This document shows, piece by piece, positions 24,114-35,350 of a stretch of DNA of 64,000 nt. This stretch comes from Phorcus lineatus (lineage: Eukaryota > Mollusca > Gastropoda > Trochida > Trochidae), in the NCBI GenBank assembly GCA_921293015.1, contig OV121081.1:55143877-55207876 (forward strand), given 5' to 3'. Position numbers and translations under genes: made by a program. The notes below the pieces were generated by a model. It had not been told where the DNA came from and did no database searches. It was given only the letters and a program-made list of their open reading frames with translations. Numbering within the stretch: the first letter of the stretch is position 1; the number at the start of each line of letters is the position of its first letter.

Positions 24114-24668
24114 TTACGATGGACATTTAAATACGAAATGGAATTCGTCTTCTATATCATCTTTACACATTAGACATTTACGATAAGCAATATTTATATT
24201 ATTATATCTACCAGTTTCTACAGCTAACTGGTGGGAACTAAGCCTAAATTTAGATATATAATTTCTATACAGACGTGGAATAGATTTACATAAATAATAT
24301 TGAAGTGAACATTGATCAATTATAATATAATACATCACGCATTTAGAAGAACTAGACAACTGACTAAAGATATACTGGACCGCATGATCATTAATTCTTT
24401 GTTTTATAACTAATAGATAATCTGTTGGTAATTCCTGCTTCAACCATATCTCACTGAAACCAATGTTCGACAATATACTTTTAACCTGATACGCCCAATT
24501 CTTGACACCACGGGTTTCCACTTCCTCATAAAGATATTCATAACAACCTCTTAAAATACTGTTATCAGACACAAGAAGCTTACACCAATATTTAACCATG
24601 TTATATTGTCTTTTAAATAGCAACGGACACGGACACAGGTGGCCGTTATATAATCCTATCGCATTCAA
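24114..24668 (-). pseudogene. LINE ORF2 C-terminal fragment
   Basis: A 184-residue open frame resembles the C-terminal end of CR1/L2/jockey-like LINE proteins. The diagnostic block is CLMCKDDIEDEFHFVFKCPS, a C-x2-C/DE-(Y/F)-H-x-x-F-x-C knuckle. It is preceded by the usual Trp- and Leu-rich connector. The reverse transcriptase domain is absent, so the copy is 5'-truncated. The LINE 3' UTR would run left to about 23930. Related C-terminal pieces occur at 35144, 51481 and 53315. Confidence 0.8.
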
Positions 24669-25251
24669 TTTCAGTTCTTGATTTAGTTGTCTCTAATGAT
24701 TATATCCCATATACAGACAGCCATTATGCAGACACTTTTAAAAACCCAGTACGCAGACACTTAAACACAAGGCCAACGATGGCAATCCCTCTGAATATAA
24801 TGGGATAGTCCACTTGTCTTGTCACATTGGAATTCAATGCTTAGAAATAAAAACTTTTTTGACAATATAATTTATTTACTTAACTTTGCATTAGTTTCAA
24901 TTTATTCCATTCAAATTTGAAATGATTTGTTATAAAAATGTAACTTGCAATATAAATATCAAATAACTCTTCTTTTACTAGTTAATAGTGATACAATGAT
25001 ATCACCAGTTGGGCTTGTGATGTCTACATAACTTTGATTTTACTAGCAAAAAGTGATCCACAAATGTCACCCGGTAGTCTAGTGATCTCTACAAAATTTG
25101 TTTTTACAAGCAAATGTCACCTGTTGGTGTAGTTGTCTCTACATAACTTTGTTTCTACAAGCAAAAAGTGATCCAATGATGTCACAAGTTTGTCTTATAA
25201 TCTATTCTCAACTTTGTTTTTATTAGCAAGAAGCTACTTTTTCTTGTTGTC

Positions 25252-25330
25252 AGGGGGCGGGATAGCGCAGTGGTTAGCGCGTTCGGCTTCGAATCAGGAG
25301 GTCCGTGGTTCGAATCCCGCCAGGGGCTCG
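25252..25330 (+). repeat. tRNA-like (SINE-head) sequence inside MULE copy 1
   Basis: It contains A box TAGCGCAGTGG (25263-25273) and B box GGTTCGAATCC (25307-25317) at normal tRNA spacing. The anticodon position would read TCG, recalling tRNA-Arg. The acceptor and T stems do not pair properly, so it is not a working tRNA gene. It is probably a SINE promoter head carried by the transposon, since both MULE copies have it. Confidence 0.75.
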
Positions 25331-25389
25331 GCAACTTTGTCTGCAGTAGAGAACTGGGGTTTTTTTTGTAGAGAACGTCTTTGTTCTTT

Positions 25390-26289
25390 GTCTTTGCCTT
25401 GCTGCCTGATCGTCGAACCGCCACCTACGTCAGACTGTTCAGACTTCTCAAGGCGAAGATGTTGGAGGAACTGAACAGTCCACTGGCCCCAAGAAGGATA
25501 CAGGCAGACTTTGAGCTTGCCCATAAGAGCCATTGAGTCAGAGTTTCCAGCTGCAGAGATAAGGGATGCTACTTCCACTTCTCTCAAGCACTCTGGATGA
25601 AGACACAAGACCTCAGTCTCGCAGTTGCCTACAAGGAGGACCCAGCTGTGAAGCAGTTCATAAGGAGAGCAGCCGCCCTTGCCTTGCTTCCCCAAGACCA
25701 AGTTCAAGACACCTGGATTGATGTCATGAACACCTCCCCGGACACTGATCGTATTGACGATTTCATGAACTACATGGTCGTCACCTGGGTGGACTACGAC
25801 GCCCGTTTTCCTCTGCCACTGTGGAACCACAACAACACCGAAGTACCAAGGACAAATAACAATTTGGAAGGTTTCCATAATCGAATGAATAGGTCCATTC
25901 CACATCGGCATCCAAACATATTCCGGTTAGTGGAAGTTATCCGGAGGATCGAGATTGCGGACAGAGCAAAACTTGCACAAGTTGCCTTTGGAGCTGCCCC
26001 ACCAAGTCGCAAGCGAGTCTATGCTGAGTTAGACAACCGCATCGTGAGGTTAAAGGAACAGCTGAGCAACGGAGAGAAAACCCCGGTTCAATTTTTGGAT
26101 GCAGTGGCCAAACTTATAAAATGTGATGAAATGAGGAACAGATCGAATTATTTAAACATCAATCAAAAAAACATGAGCAAGATCTCCTTTCTTTCTTTTC
26201 ATGAATTATACCTGGAAATGAAACACCATGGTGTTTGTGTGTGTACTAGTACTAGTGATATCAACATCAACAATAAAACATGTATCTAA
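25390..26289 (+). pseudogene. MULE transposase, C-terminal half, frameshifted
   Basis: Translation from 25390 gives VFALLPDRRTATYVRLFRLL, then RRIQADFELA with a catalytic-type Asp. Two frameshifts (near 25516 and 25560) interrupt IRAIESEFPAAEI and GCYFHFSQALW, the family's FP-x-A/GC-x-FH-x-Q block. A long frame then continues through PLPLWNHNN, RTNNNLEGFHNRMN and a helical C-terminus. The RTNN-x-EG-(F/W)-HN/NN block is typical of animal FLYWCH/MULE transposases. The N-terminal third and zinc finger are missing. It cannot make an active enzyme. Confidence 0.85.
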
Positions 26290-26457
26290 CATATATCTAT
26301 ATTTGTTATAAATAGATATATAAATTCATATAACAACCACATCGTCTTGTTTAATAAGGTGTGAGGCTGTAGCTAAGCTGTTCACTGAAGCATGAATGTT
26401 GTTGTTTAAAGCGTCTGCGTACTGGCTGTCTGCGTAATGGCTGGTTACCTCTCTAAT

Positions 26458-26809
26458 TATACCTTTTGAATTTTAACGCCTTGGACCCACCAAGCGGAAT
26501 ATATGTCCTGTCATAATGGCGTAATCTTGGCATTCGACTGCTACTTAGTTTATTGTCACGGCGTCCAGTCATTTTGAACCAATGAACTTGTAGAATATAT
26601 ATTCAACCAATAAATTAAGAGAAGGAGATTTGGCTCATGCACTTCTACGGACTATGACACTCATTTAAAAAAGTACATCGTGAATAACGGGTACCAACAT
26701 TCTTTAGGATTACATAGGATGCTTCTAACGCTTGTGCCAGGTATGTTTTCATGTCATTGATTGTTAAATTCGAAGACAGAGATATTGCAACACGGTGTGA
26801 GATGTTATA
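26458..26809. other. Spacer between the two MULE copies
   Basis: About 350 bp of ordinary sequence that belongs to neither element. It includes the outer edges of the two target duplications. No gene seen. Confidence 0.6.
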
Positions 26810-27002
26810 CTAGCTAAGGTAACCAGCCATTACGCAGACAGCCAGTACGCAGACGCTTTAAAACAACAACATTCATGCTTCAGTGAACAGTTTAGCTACA
26901 GCCTCACACCTTAGCTAACTAAATGGAATAGTCCAGATAATAAACAAGAAGATGTGGTTGTTATATGAATTTATATATCTATTTATAACAAATATAGATA
27001 TG

Positions 27003-27410
27003 TTAGATACATGTTTTATTGTTGATGTTGATATCACTAGTACTAGTACACACACAAACACCATGGTGTTTCATTCCCAGGTATAATTCATGAAAATGAA
27101 GAAAGGAGATCTTGCTCATGTTTTTTTGATTGATGTTTAAATAATTCGATCTGTTCCTCATTTCATCACATTTTATAAGTTTGGCCACTGCATCCAAAAA
27201 TTGAACCGGGGTTTTCTCTCCGTTGTTCAGCTGTTCCTTTAACCTCACGATGCGGTTGTCTATCTCAGCATAGACTCGCTTGCGACTTGGTGGGGCAGCT
27301 CCAAAGGCAACTTGTGCAAGTTTTGCTCTGTCCGCAATCTCGATCCTCCGGATAACTTCCACAAACCGTAGGTGGCGGTTCGACGATCAGGCAACAAGGC
27401 AAAGACAAAG
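27003..27410 (-). pseudogene. MULE transposase remnant with internal deletion
   Basis: The minus strand reads the ALLPDRRTATY segment, then jumps in another frame to VEVIRRIEIADRAKLAQVAF and the C-terminal helices seen in copy 1. The RTNNNLEGFHNRMN block and the catalytic Asp region are deleted. Confidence 0.85.
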
Positions 27411-27453
27411 AACAAAGACGTGCAGAACAGTTCTCTACTGCATACAAAGTTGC

Positions 27454-27532
27454 CGATCCCCTGGCGGGATTCGAACCACGGACCTCCTGATCCGAAGCCG
27501 AACGCGCTAACCACTGCGCTATCCCGCCCCCT
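27454..27532 (-). repeat. tRNA-like (SINE-head) sequence inside MULE copy 2
   Basis: It has the same A and B boxes as in copy 1, on the minus strand (B box 27467-27477, A box 27511-27521), with one or two base differences. Confidence 0.75.
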
Positions 27533-27862
27533 GACAACAAGAAAAATTAGCTTCTTGCTAATAAAAACAAAGTTGAGAATAGATTATAAGACAAACTTGT
27601 GACATCACTGGATCACTTTTTGCTTGTGTTTTGTATTTGAATGGAGTAAATTGAAACCAATGCAAAGTTTAGTAAATAAATTGTATTGTCAAATAAACAA
27701 TTATTTCTAAGCATTGAATTCCAATGTGACAAGAAAAGTGGACTGTCCCATTATATTCAGAGGGATTGCCATCGTTGGCCTTGTGTTTAAGTGTCTGCGT
27801 ACTGGGTTTTTAAAAGTGTCTGCATAATGGATGTCTGTGTAATGGGATATAATCCTAGCTAA

Positions 27863-29704
27863 CAATATAATCTACGTTAGTTAAATACAAACGAATCATC
27901 CACTAAGTACTAAGTTGTCATAAAGTGAAGTGAAACAAAATTATTTTTTCTACAGTAAACATTAAACAAGTTTTTACATTCTCTCCCGTTTATTACAAAA
28001 ACCTTCATTTTTTTCGAGACAATTTGGAACTTCATATCGATAATAAATGTTGTAACACTACGTGATATCCCATAGTAATGGATCTCTCACCGACCAAGTT
28101 CTTAACCTTTTTGATATAAACCCACCCAAGAAAACCGCGTCCAAGGATTGTCACAGTCCAATCAAAATGGATTTGAAGACTAAGAGGGAAAGTTTATATC
28201 ATGAAGCAGTTACATATCGTCCTTTGGAATTCTTTCGGTCATGCTATTGCCTCTATTTTTCTGTTGGATTAGCTTAAAAATACAGAGAAAATCAAAGGGC
28301 TGGACTTTCAGCTGACGACTAGCACGTCACACACTGGGCGTGGCTTCGAGTCATGCTTCGGTGATTTTGTGTAAGTGTTCGCCAGGCTCATTAGGCGGTT
28401 ATCCAAAACAGGGGTATAAATGGTCTCCTATTAGTCGAATTAAACGTATATTTTCTCATTTTTTGGCTCTATTGATTCTTATAAGTGAAGCGACTACAGA
28501 TAATAATTTGTAATAATCACAATTATGCGTTACGTCTCCTCTTATTTTGAGTACAATTTTGTTATTTCAATTTTTCATAAAGTAATGACGAGTTTTAACT
28601 ATAAAATATCTATATCTCAATAACACATGTTAATTCCCCTAGCATAAGCAACAATGTTAATTTTTGTGTATATTATAGCCCTCAATATTGAAATGCAAAT
28701 CACCAAATCCAACCCCATTGTCAAATTTCGCAAAAGTCATGAGGTAGAAATATGAAATTCCCATCTCAAATTGGGACTTTCTTCAAATACTGAAAAAACA
28801 TAAAAAGTTGATAAACTCAATAAGAAGTGCGTTTGTTATATGTATCGAAGATAAGTTACTAGATTCTTGGCTATCGCAGTCGCGATGCGACTTTTTTAGG
28901 ATACACTTGAATTGCTTGCTGGACGATGCGCCGATATGCAGCATCACCTGAACTGTAAAACAGACATAAAAATGAAAAGTATTGAAAACACAACAGGAAA
29001 GATTGTTGTAACTGATATTTTTTGTTCTCGGCAAGAATAATTAGTTTAATTTATTTACTCTGTAAGTGAGTATACGACTAACACATGATTTTTCTATACG
29101 TTATTAATGCCTTATACGAAAGTTTTGGTTGTTTTGATAAATAGAGGATATAAAACGACCGTCCACCTTCCTATGGTTATTAAACGAGTTAATGATTAAG
29201 TATAAAACGGGCAAAAGCTCATTAACGAATTTCACTATAAAAATAGTATTAAATTAAAGGAAGTTAAGTATTTTCTTAAATATCCTACCTCAGTAATCAA
29301 GCATTGTTGATGATAGTGTACTGAATAAAAGATTTCAACGTCTTGGCCGCCATTTTGACGGCGATGCTGATACTGTGACGCCACAACCACACAATACAGT
29401 GACGTATTTCTTGCAGTAATATTACACTGCGGTATCTTACACGGTCGAGTAATAAATAGAGAACACTAAACTACGTCCAGTCTGACAGCATTTTTATATA
29501 ACGAGTGTATGGTTTGGTATTTAAAGAGCGAAAGTTAGTTAGATATGGATACCAATCATGAAAATGTAATTAAAACGGGACTGAGTTTAGTATTTTATTA
29601 ATTACTCGCAGACTTATATAAGAAAAATAGCATGAAAACCGCCCAGATTACCACTACTGCGGCGCAGCTAACAAATTGTAGCTGTAAGCTATATTTTACA
29701 AATA
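27863..29704. other. No gene recognised
   Basis: AT-rich sequence. The stretch at 28590-28650 (AACTATAAAATATCTATATC) matches one near 15815, probably a dispersed repeat. A GCCGCCATTTTG motif at 29346-29357 resembles a YY1/Pho site, but no transcript can be tied to it. Confidence 0.45.
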
Positions 29705-29950
29705 TATCAAACTAAGCCCCTGATATTGTATGGTTCTGAAATTTGGGGAATTCTTATACGGGATACTATTGAAAGATTTCATATACAATTTTGTATAAGT
29801 GTTCAAATGTTGCTGTGATTAATTGATGAACGTGGAAGATCGTTTGACACCCTTCACAGAGTGATTAATATTGGTTTGAATTATTAGACTATCAAGATAC
29901 AAGATTCACAGAACAGTGTTATCCTATGACGTGTATTATAGAAGTGGTAG
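29705..29950 (+). pseudogene. LINE reverse transcriptase scrap
   Basis: Translation gives PLILYGSEIWG, the conserved block after the RT palm in CR1/jockey-like LINEs, followed by degenerate FDTLHRVINIG-like sequence with stops. It parallels PILLYGTEVWG in the element at 52419. Confidence 0.6.
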
Positions 29951-30519
29951 GTTGTAACACATGGGCTTCTGTTGTAAGATATTGTTCATGTATGGATTTT
30001 GTTTTCTATCGTTATCCCAGCGTGTTGGAAACAAAAGCGTACTTACTGATTGTACAAAGCATTTTGCCAATGTAAATGACAGTTTTTCTTTAGATCTGTA
30101 TTTTATCAATAAAATTACAGTGGGGGGTCATTTTGTGGAAATGAAATGCAAGGGGACATTTCTGTTTATACAAGTATATCAATAGTACATGTTTTAACAT
30201 AACTAGCCTCTGTAAACATATGCAGTTGTGCTGTTTCGTTTTATAGTTTCTAGAAATGTTATGTTTTCAGTTGAAATTTAAACTCAAAATTAGAACTCAA
30301 AACCGAAATGTAAGTTATGTATATTGACTGAACATCATATCTGGCTGTGTCTTTTAAAGGTTTACAACACTAAAATTTTAAATTTTGTACATTTTAGTAT
30401 CATTTTTCTAATCAAAGCTTCTGAACTTAAATATTTATGTGAATCACTTAACATTTATTCAAATATGTTCTACTATTGGAGTTGAATGTTTTACGTCTGT
30501 GTAAAACAGATATCTGTTA
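29951..30519. other. No gene recognised
   Basis: AT-rich. A 74-codon open frame at 29961 has no motif that I recognise. Confidence 0.4.
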
Positions 30520-30900
30520 TTCGCATAACGAGTAAGTATAGAAGTTGAATGTTTGAAGTTTTGGTTGAACCAGTTATTCGTGATTTGAATATAGAGTTAT
30601 AATTATTATATCACTTGAATGTTTGAATGGATTTTTTAAGAAGTAACATTTATTCTAATATTCATTTAGTATAGCAGTTGAATGTTTGAATCAGTTATTC
30701 GTATATCTAGTTAGTATAAAAGTTTATTGATCTATAATGTTGGGTGAGCCAGTAATCAGTTATTCGAAGTTAAATGTTTGAATATTAGTGTACATAAATT
30801 ATCAGTTATCCTAATATTGTATAAAAAATATGTATAAAAGTTTATTGACTGTGAAATTTTGATTATTCGAAAATTGTTATTTGAATATTTGCATCAGTCA
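30520..30900. repeat. Degenerate tandem repeat
   Basis: GTTGAATGTTTGAA, CAGTTATTCG and AAAAGTTTATTGA blocks recur several times at irregular spacing. The array is old and diverged. Confidence 0.45.
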
Positions 30901-31182
30901 TAAAGTAATTGGAATAACGAGTAACAAATAACCAATGATTTCTATAGGCCTAAACAAACATGCATATATTGAATATTCTGCTGTTAATTTCAGGCTCTTA
31001 TTCAATAGCCGTGGGCAGTAAAGGTACTGTTGACAGAGATTGATTTATATTTTTTCTTTCATTTTCTTGGAAAAGAATTCAGAAGTAAATCAGCAGGTAA
31101 GGTGACCTTAACATGTTTTCCCCAATAGGTTAAAATAAAGGCTCTACATACCAAAAGTTTGTTCACCTCCTGTGTATCTCTG

Positions 31183-31225
31183 CGCACGCACACACACACA
31201 CACCCACACACACATATATATATAT

Positions 31226-31301
<76 letters not shown>
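31183..31301. repeat. Compound (CA)n/(TA)n microsatellite
   Basis: CA repeats alternate with TA repeats, ending in a long TA run. Open frames crossing it are artefacts of periodicity. Confidence 0.95.
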
Positions 31302-31307
<6 letters not shown>

Positions 31308-31402
31308 ATAGTCTGGAAATCATTTTTAAAAAAGACCCCATGATGATCACTGAATAGTGTGAAACCGGTCGGGGATTGAAATCATTTCCAGACTTTTGTT
31401 TT
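31302..31402 (+). ncRNA. Hammerhead-ribozyme-like hairpin (probably inactive)
   Basis: A 19-bp inverted repeat (AAAACAATAGTCTGGAAAT at 31302-31320 against ATTTCCAGACTTTTGTTTT at 31384-31402) closes a loop. The loop reads ATGATGA, a CACT-GAAT-AGTG mini-hairpin, then GAAA and CCGGTC (31340-31370). This order matches the hammerhead core CUGAUGA-stem II-GAAA. The first core base is A instead of C, which should disable cleavage. Minimal hammerheads occur in Penelope-like elements and retrozymes. The fold is seen; the ribozyme reading is inference. Confidence 0.35.
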
Positions 31403-33114
31403 TTATCTATTTATTACTTGAACTATGAAGAAGTTTTTTTGTGTTAATATATATATATAAAGAAATAAGTACAAATGTTACGATTCTAAAGAAATGAGTA
31501 CAAATGTTACAGGCTCGTGAATAAGATGATACAGTGAAAAGAATCACAAGTGGTTCTTGACCATTTAAGGCAGCAAAGTTTGAAATGGAATGTCTACATG
31601 TACCTGACTAATTTTGTAGCTTTGAAGTCAAGCTGTTGACTATGGTATCAATGCTGAGTTATAAAAAAAATCCTGAAGATTTATGCTGCGCGGAATATAT
31701 TTCTTTGTAAAAAAATTCTTCTACTTACATATATTAATATTCACCTGTAACATCTCTGAAAACTTCATAATTCACAGTCGAAGCACTTATAAAGGCTCAT
31801 CTGTGTACCATTTGTGTAAAATGTAACAATATAAATGGAGACATTGTTATCTCAACAGACAGTATAATTTCTTACCCAAGCGGAAAAAAATGTCTTCTTA
31901 TTTTCATGTAACGTTACAGTATTTATAAAAAATAAGTCGTGACATGATATGCTGCCAGAATTCCTCCATATTCACATGCATGAATGCGTGAATGAAGACC
32001 GAATTAACTTGCAACTCGCCTTCACAAATGTATTTTCCAAGATAACCTCAAATATTCTTAAATCTGACAATAAGATAGGGGAAATAATCAACAAGGAGTT
32101 CGGAATCACAGTGTATCTGTGCCACGTGAATTATTGCGAAAAATTCACCGCTTAACCTCAGAATCTATCAAAATAATAAACTCGGATAAGATGAACCGTA
32201 ATTCGGATCATCTTTTTGATGTATGTTTTAATATTACATGAGGCAAAATAAACATTGCAACAATTTGTTGCTGTGCTGTTACAGCGGGTACCGAAAGTTT
32301 TGTCACTTACTTTCCTATCTTAGTGCGAACAACATGCATTTTGATGTTTCTTTGAAGATTCATAGCATGATTTAACAAAAAGACATAACGATTTAATGTT
32401 TCATAATATAATCTTTTATCATATCACAGAGCTAAATGTACAATGTTTTGCAGCTCGTTTAAGAGTTAAGGGGTCAACGTTTTGAATATTCCAGTTATCC
32501 CCAAATATAATCTCTAATTGGTGGTCATCAGTGTCAAACATTAGTCATGTTATCTATCTTATACTTATTCATTATAGCTATGATGCAGTTCATGTTATTT
32601 ACCGATAAAGAGAATTTATTAGAATCGAAAATTTAAAAATCTGATCCCGTCTGTTTAATTTTTCTTTTCAAAGAAAATTTGCTCTATTCACCTGACAATG
32701 CATTGTGAAGTTGCAAAATTATAATGTAACATATGAACATGGCAAGGTATATTGCAAATGTAAATGAAGTTGTACAATTGCCGTCCAAATGTAAACCAAG
32801 TTACAATTGGTTGGCCTTTTAATGAAATATCACCCTTAATTTTCTCATTTTCTATTCCAAACAATCTCCTGACATAAAGTTACTTTAAAACCTCATGATT
32901 ATCTCACAATAAGATAAGTTTACGAACATAACGCAAGCTGGGTGCCTTTCAAGATCCATTTTAGATGTTGAATAGATCTGAGAATTATTACTGTATAGGA
33001 TTGTTAATGAAATGAAAGAATGCCTAGGCAGTTTTGCAGTTTAATGTCTGTGACATTGGAGATATTAAGCTAATGAGTTGTTTGACCGACGTACATTAGC
33101 GTTATATGCAGCTG
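31403..33114. other. No gene recognised
   Basis: AT-rich sequence. AAATGAGTACAAATGTTAC-like duplicates occur near 31460-31510. Open frames are under 70 codons. Confidence 0.45.
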
Positions 33115-33123
33115 AAGTAAAAG

Positions 33124-34064
33124 CAATCTCATTAAAATGAAATCTAATATTGCTGCACTACGTTACGCAGACTATAGATTTCACTAGGCTCCCTTACTCA
33201 AGCCGTCAGGTAAACCTTTGCTTCAGTTTGACCTCTAAATCTAATTTGCTTGCCGCAGATACCTTCTAGCAATCACAATGGTCGTCTCTTGTTGGCCATC
33301 AAAGAGATAGCAAGTAAATTTAACTCGTACACGTTGAAAAACTTATATGTTTTCGATTTCACAGAACAAATTGGAATCATTTGCATATGTCTATCAAATT
33401 CATTGAACCCAGCAGATTTAGTTATAACACTTCAGTCTTTGACGAAACAAGGGTCAATCTCATTAGCATATAAACGTCGTATATGACTAATATAAAATGA
33501 TTAAGAAACCTAGTATTGGTATTTGTACATAGTTTGGTTGTTGGTTTTTTCTCAGCATGTTTATGGTTAATTTGTTTCGCGAAATTTAAAATTATTCAAT
33601 GATTATTACAAACTAAAAGACGAAACGTTTATTCAACGTATCTGTTTCGAGAATAAGCATTTGGATTGTTATATTATTATTATATATAATTATATATAAT
33701 ATATTATTATATTGTATAATGTTGAGGAATGCAGAGTTTGCATTGCGAAAGATAACTTTATAGCTTTCGATTTGACTTGTTTGTCCAATAAACCAGCTAG
33801 GATAAATCAAATGTACATAAATACATTAATTCGGGTATTTAGGCAGTTCGACATTCGGAATACAGTCGGAAGGTTTTGGTTTCCGAGATCTGAAAAGCGT
33901 ACAAGCGAAATGCAATTCGCCTGCACCATAGATTACGGGGCGAATTCGCTGATTGGCTGATTTGAATTATGTCAGAGGCAAACCTGACGACTCACGTAAC
34001 GGAGCCTGGTGAGATCTACAGACGTAATGTAGTGGAGCATTTAGATTTCATTTCAATGAGATTG
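33124..34064. mobile_element. Non-autonomous TIR element with 9-bp target duplication
   Basis: Terminal inverted repeats of roughly 95-110 bp start CAATCTCATT and share ATGAAATCTA, CACTAC, TACG and CAGGCTCC-type blocks. They are bounded by the 9-bp direct repeat AAGTAAAAG (33115-33123, 34065-34073). Flanking identity extends a few bases, so the exact terminus is uncertain by 1-4 bp. The 941-bp length without a transposase and the 9-bp duplication suggest a MULE-mobilised element. The 70-80-codon open frames inside look random. Confidence 0.75.
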
Positions 34065-34073
34065 AAGTAAAAG

Positions 34074-35143
34074 CAACTGCATTTTAATAGCAATTGTGTA
34101 GTTGTAATCTTCAGCCATCAGCTTTCACATTTCATGCGTTGTTGCATAGGTAAGTGTCCATGTATTTTCATATAGCATTCATTAGATGTAGATACATGTA
34201 GTTCAAAGAAGATAGCATATACCTGAGATATAGCATAAATATATAGATATATAAAAGCTAATATAGTATACATGTAGTTATATTTTCACTTCAATGATAT
34301 CGTCTTTGAATTTTTTGTGTTATTGAATAAGCTTTGTTGAGAATGAAAGTACCCATCTATCTTGGCAAAAACCAAAGAAATGAACATGAACAGATCTAAG
34401 AGAGTTAAAATCTGTCTTGCTTTTTTAAGACATTTATGAAAACGAGAAAAAAACGAGATAACCGTACGTTTGGCAACACCATGCTTGGTAGGTAGTTTTC
34501 TTACCTCTCCCCGTGATATGCGATAAGTGATGTACTTGCTTCAAACATTACAAATTATATTCATATTCAATATTTAATATATTATTTTCATGTTTTAAAA
34601 TCTATGAAACTGCTGATGCGGTTTCTTTCAGCGAGAGAAAGCCATACTTCATTAAAGTATAAGTACTCAATATCAAATTTTCTTATGTTATTAATAACGT
34701 AATAAACAATGTCTAGAGTCATCAAACGAGTATCAATATGTATTTTGTGTGCTAAATGTACCAAATTATCAAGTTTTTAAGTGTATCAAATAAAGAATAT
34801 ATCAAAGTGAAATGTTTGGTTTTACGGATATATACCAACGTTTGCTATATGTAGAATAAACTTTGGGATGACCCCCAGGGTGTTTAATATTCTCTCTATA
34901 AGTGCGCATGAATGAATCTCACACTGGGAGGAATAGGTGTGATGTCTCAAACTTTAATTGTCATGTGAGTGATTAAATGTATGGTGTTTTTTTATTTGGC
35001 TTGGTTATAGGTTTGCCATGTCAGGCAGTCTGTTTGGTCATGTTGCCTTCAACTTCAATTTTGTATTCTCATTCAGCCACCATCGCTGGTACATGAGAAG
35101 AAAATACATACAAACATGATTGTGGTTACAATGGCCTTAGTTT
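34074..35143. other. No gene recognised
   Basis: AT-rich intergenic DNA without open frames of interest. Confidence 0.5.
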
Positions 35144-35350
35144 CTATATTTTGTTGCCCAAAAACATTAACCGGGAAGTTTCTTGACTTCGGTCAGGTAT
35201 CAGTCTTTCTAAATTCAGCAGGAATAAAATGGTTCGTTTCGTAGAGAAAACTTCACATTTAAAAATGTAATGAAATTCGTCAGCAATCTTTGGGACTCTA
35301 CAAAGTTGGGGGGTCCTTTTCTTCTCGGGGACCACACATCTCCGGCGCAC
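35144..35350 (-). pseudogene. LINE ORF2 C-terminal fragment
   Basis: A 68-residue frame contains ADEFHYIFKCEVF, the tail block of the CR1/L2-like LINEs seen at 24114 and 51481, followed by LLNLERLIP. The rest of the element is missing. Confidence 0.6.

Larger units (their letters stand above)
24698..26449 (+). mobile_element. MULE-type DNA transposon, copy 1
   Basis: A 1752-bp element is flanked by the 8-bp direct repeat TCTCTAAT (24690-24697, 26450-26457). Its ends are imperfect inverted repeats with shared CCATTAYGCAGACA and CAGTACGCAGAC blocks. It carries a tRNA-like sequence at 25252-25330 and a broken MULE transposase at 25390-26289. The second copy lies 368 bp away in opposite orientation. 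Confidence 0.9.
26818..27854 (-). mobile_element. MULE-type DNA transposon, copy 2 (internally deleted)
   Basis: A 1037-bp element in the opposite orientation to copy 1 is flanked by its own 8-bp direct repeat CTAGCTAA (26810-26817, 27855-27862). The ends and interior match copy 1 closely, but about 500 bp of transposase (equivalent to about 25431-25930) is missing. Separate target duplications show it inserted independently rather than arising as an inverted duplication. Confidence 0.9.

Noticed and set aside
25252-25330. Functional tRNA-Arg gene
   Set aside because: A and B boxes are good, but the acceptor and T stems do not pair and the sequence is embedded in a transposon present twice.
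24698-27854. One large palindromic transposon
   Set aside because: Each half has its own terminal repeats and its own 8-bp target duplication, so these are two elements.
28290-28440. tRNA-like B box near GGCTTCGAGTC
   Set aside because: The match is partial and has no A box.
31059-31350. Open frames rich in Tyr/Ile and Val/Cys
   Set aside because: They are translations of the CA/TA microsatellite.
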